A stretch of DNA of 5,094 nucleotides from Clostridia bacterium (GTDB lineage Bacteria; Bacillota; Clostridia; Christensenellales; UBA1242): positions 1-5,094 of the forward strand of contig CAAGAO010000012.1 of NCBI GenBank assembly GCA_900767835.1, read 5' to 3'. A program made the translations under genes and the position numbers. The notes below the pieces were generated by a model. That model had not been told where the DNA came from. It made no database searches and saw only the letters and a list, made by a program, of their open reading frames with translations. Positions within the stretch are counted from its first letter, which is position 1; each line of letters opens with the position of its first letter. Positions 4,797-5,094 of the stretch are shown here, piece after piece.

Positions 4797-4879
4797 TTAA
4801 AATACTAAAAAATATCAGTTTAATAAAATACAAAATTTAGTTTAATATGAAAAATATCAAAAAAGTGCGTTATTTATAA

Positions 4880-4946
4880 TTATATTATCGGAAGTTTTGT
4901 CTGAATGCACCGAAGGTATATTCAAGCAAAACTGATGTTCATTCAA
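4880..4946 (+). repeat. 67-bp array repeat with 41-nt hairpin, copy 1
   Basis: This 67-bp sequence recurs without a mismatch at 5028-5094, a 148-bp period. Its core (4893-4933) folds into an almost complete hairpin. The arms AGTTTTG/CAAAACT, TGAAT/ATTCA and ACC/GGT are separated only by one G-T wobble and one C-A mismatch at each of two joints, closed by a GAA triloop. Every mismatch is one transition away from a perfect 19-bp-arm palindrome. It holds no reading frame. Orientation is given as for the cloverleaf. The gap between the XRE promoter and this repeat (4844-4879) shows nothing else. Confidence 0.85.
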
Positions 4947-5029
4947 ACTGTGATGCCGTTATTTATAACGGATTTGCGTTTAGCAAATTGATTTGTGAAT
5001 GAAATAAACAAAGCAACATCACATAGTTT
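4945..5029 (+). repeat. Cloverleaf (four-way junction) element, copy 2
   Basis: The outer stem AAACTGTGATG (4945-4955) pairs with CATCAC (5017-5022) and AGTTT (5025-5029) with two bulged bases. Arm 1 is CCGTTA-TTTA-TAACGG (4956-4971), with the same TTTA loop as copy 1 but an unrelated stem sequence. Arm 2 is ATTTGC-GTTTA-GCAAAT (4972-4988), matching copy 1 with compensatory changes. Arm 3 is weaker: TGATTTGT (4989-4996) with ACAAAGCA (5008-5015), one A-G mismatch and an 11-nt loop. Folding conserved while stem sequence changes suggests selection for structure, though two copies cannot prove it. Confidence 0.7.
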
Positions 5030-5094
5030 ATATTATCGGAAGTTTTGTCTGAATGCACCGAAGGTATATTCAAGCAAAACTGATGTTCATTCAA
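5028..5094 (+). repeat. 67-bp array repeat with 41-nt hairpin, copy 2, reaching the window edge
   Basis: An exact copy of 4880-4946, with its hairpin core at 5041-5081. It ends at the last base of the window in ATTCAA, the sequence that begins the cloverleaf in the previous unit. Another cloverleaf unit therefore probably follows outside. The true repeat may be longer than 67 bp. Confidence 0.85.

Noticed and set aside
4927..4955. Hammerhead-ribozyme-like CTGATG next to the array hairpin
   Set aside because: The required GAAA segment and cleavage-site arrangement are missing, so CTGATG is probably coincidental.
4880..5094. CRISPR array
   Set aside because: Repeats of 67 bp or more, an 81-bp structured spacer and no adjacent cas gene do not fit CRISPR architecture.

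Overview
The window is strongly AT-rich, uses AAGGAG/TAAGGAGGG-type ribosome binding sites and TTGACA/TATAAT-type promoters, and has U-tailed hairpin terminators. This suggests a low-GC Firmicute, probably an uncultured gut-type Clostridia or Bacilli relative. The placement is inferred from composition and gene style only. All convincing genes lie on the minus strand, so the window reads functionally from right to left.

Right edge (about 4880-5094): a non-coding repeat array that continues past the window. A 67-bp sequence holding a 41-nt near-perfect hairpin occurs twice with a 148-bp period. Between the two copies is an element that can fold into a four-way junction (cloverleaf). A second, sequence-diverged copy of the cloverleaf lies 4.4 kb away at 534-618, just downstream of asnA.

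Middle right (2262-4843): a two-gene operon. A sigma-A promoter carrying a 16-bp palindrome between its -35 and -10 boxes drives an XRE-family regulator with a large uncharacterised C-terminal domain. That gene overlaps by 8 nt a RelA/SpoT-derived protein that keeps the HD alarmone-hydrolase signature and a TGS domain but shows no recognisable synthetase motifs. A 19-bp-stem hairpin ends the operon.

Middle left (652-2230): an asparagine-biosynthesis transcription unit. A TTGACA promoter precedes a 27-residue leader peptide with seven consecutive Asn codons (nine Asn in all). After it come segments that can form either a strong intrinsic terminator or an antiterminator. A 29-codon small ORF follows, then asnA (ammonia-dependent aspartate-ammonia ligase). 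The layout matches classical ribosome-mediated attenuation of the his/ilv type, here apparently sensing Asn-tRNA supply. This is the most striking regulatory feature of the window.

Left edge (1-651): no complete gene. It holds the asnA 3' flank with the first cloverleaf, two tandem hairpins 40 bp apart that probably act as terminators, and a 14-bp-arm inverted repeat. A strong minus-strand promoter with a hairpin-rich 5' leader then leads into a gene of which only the first codons are inside the window.
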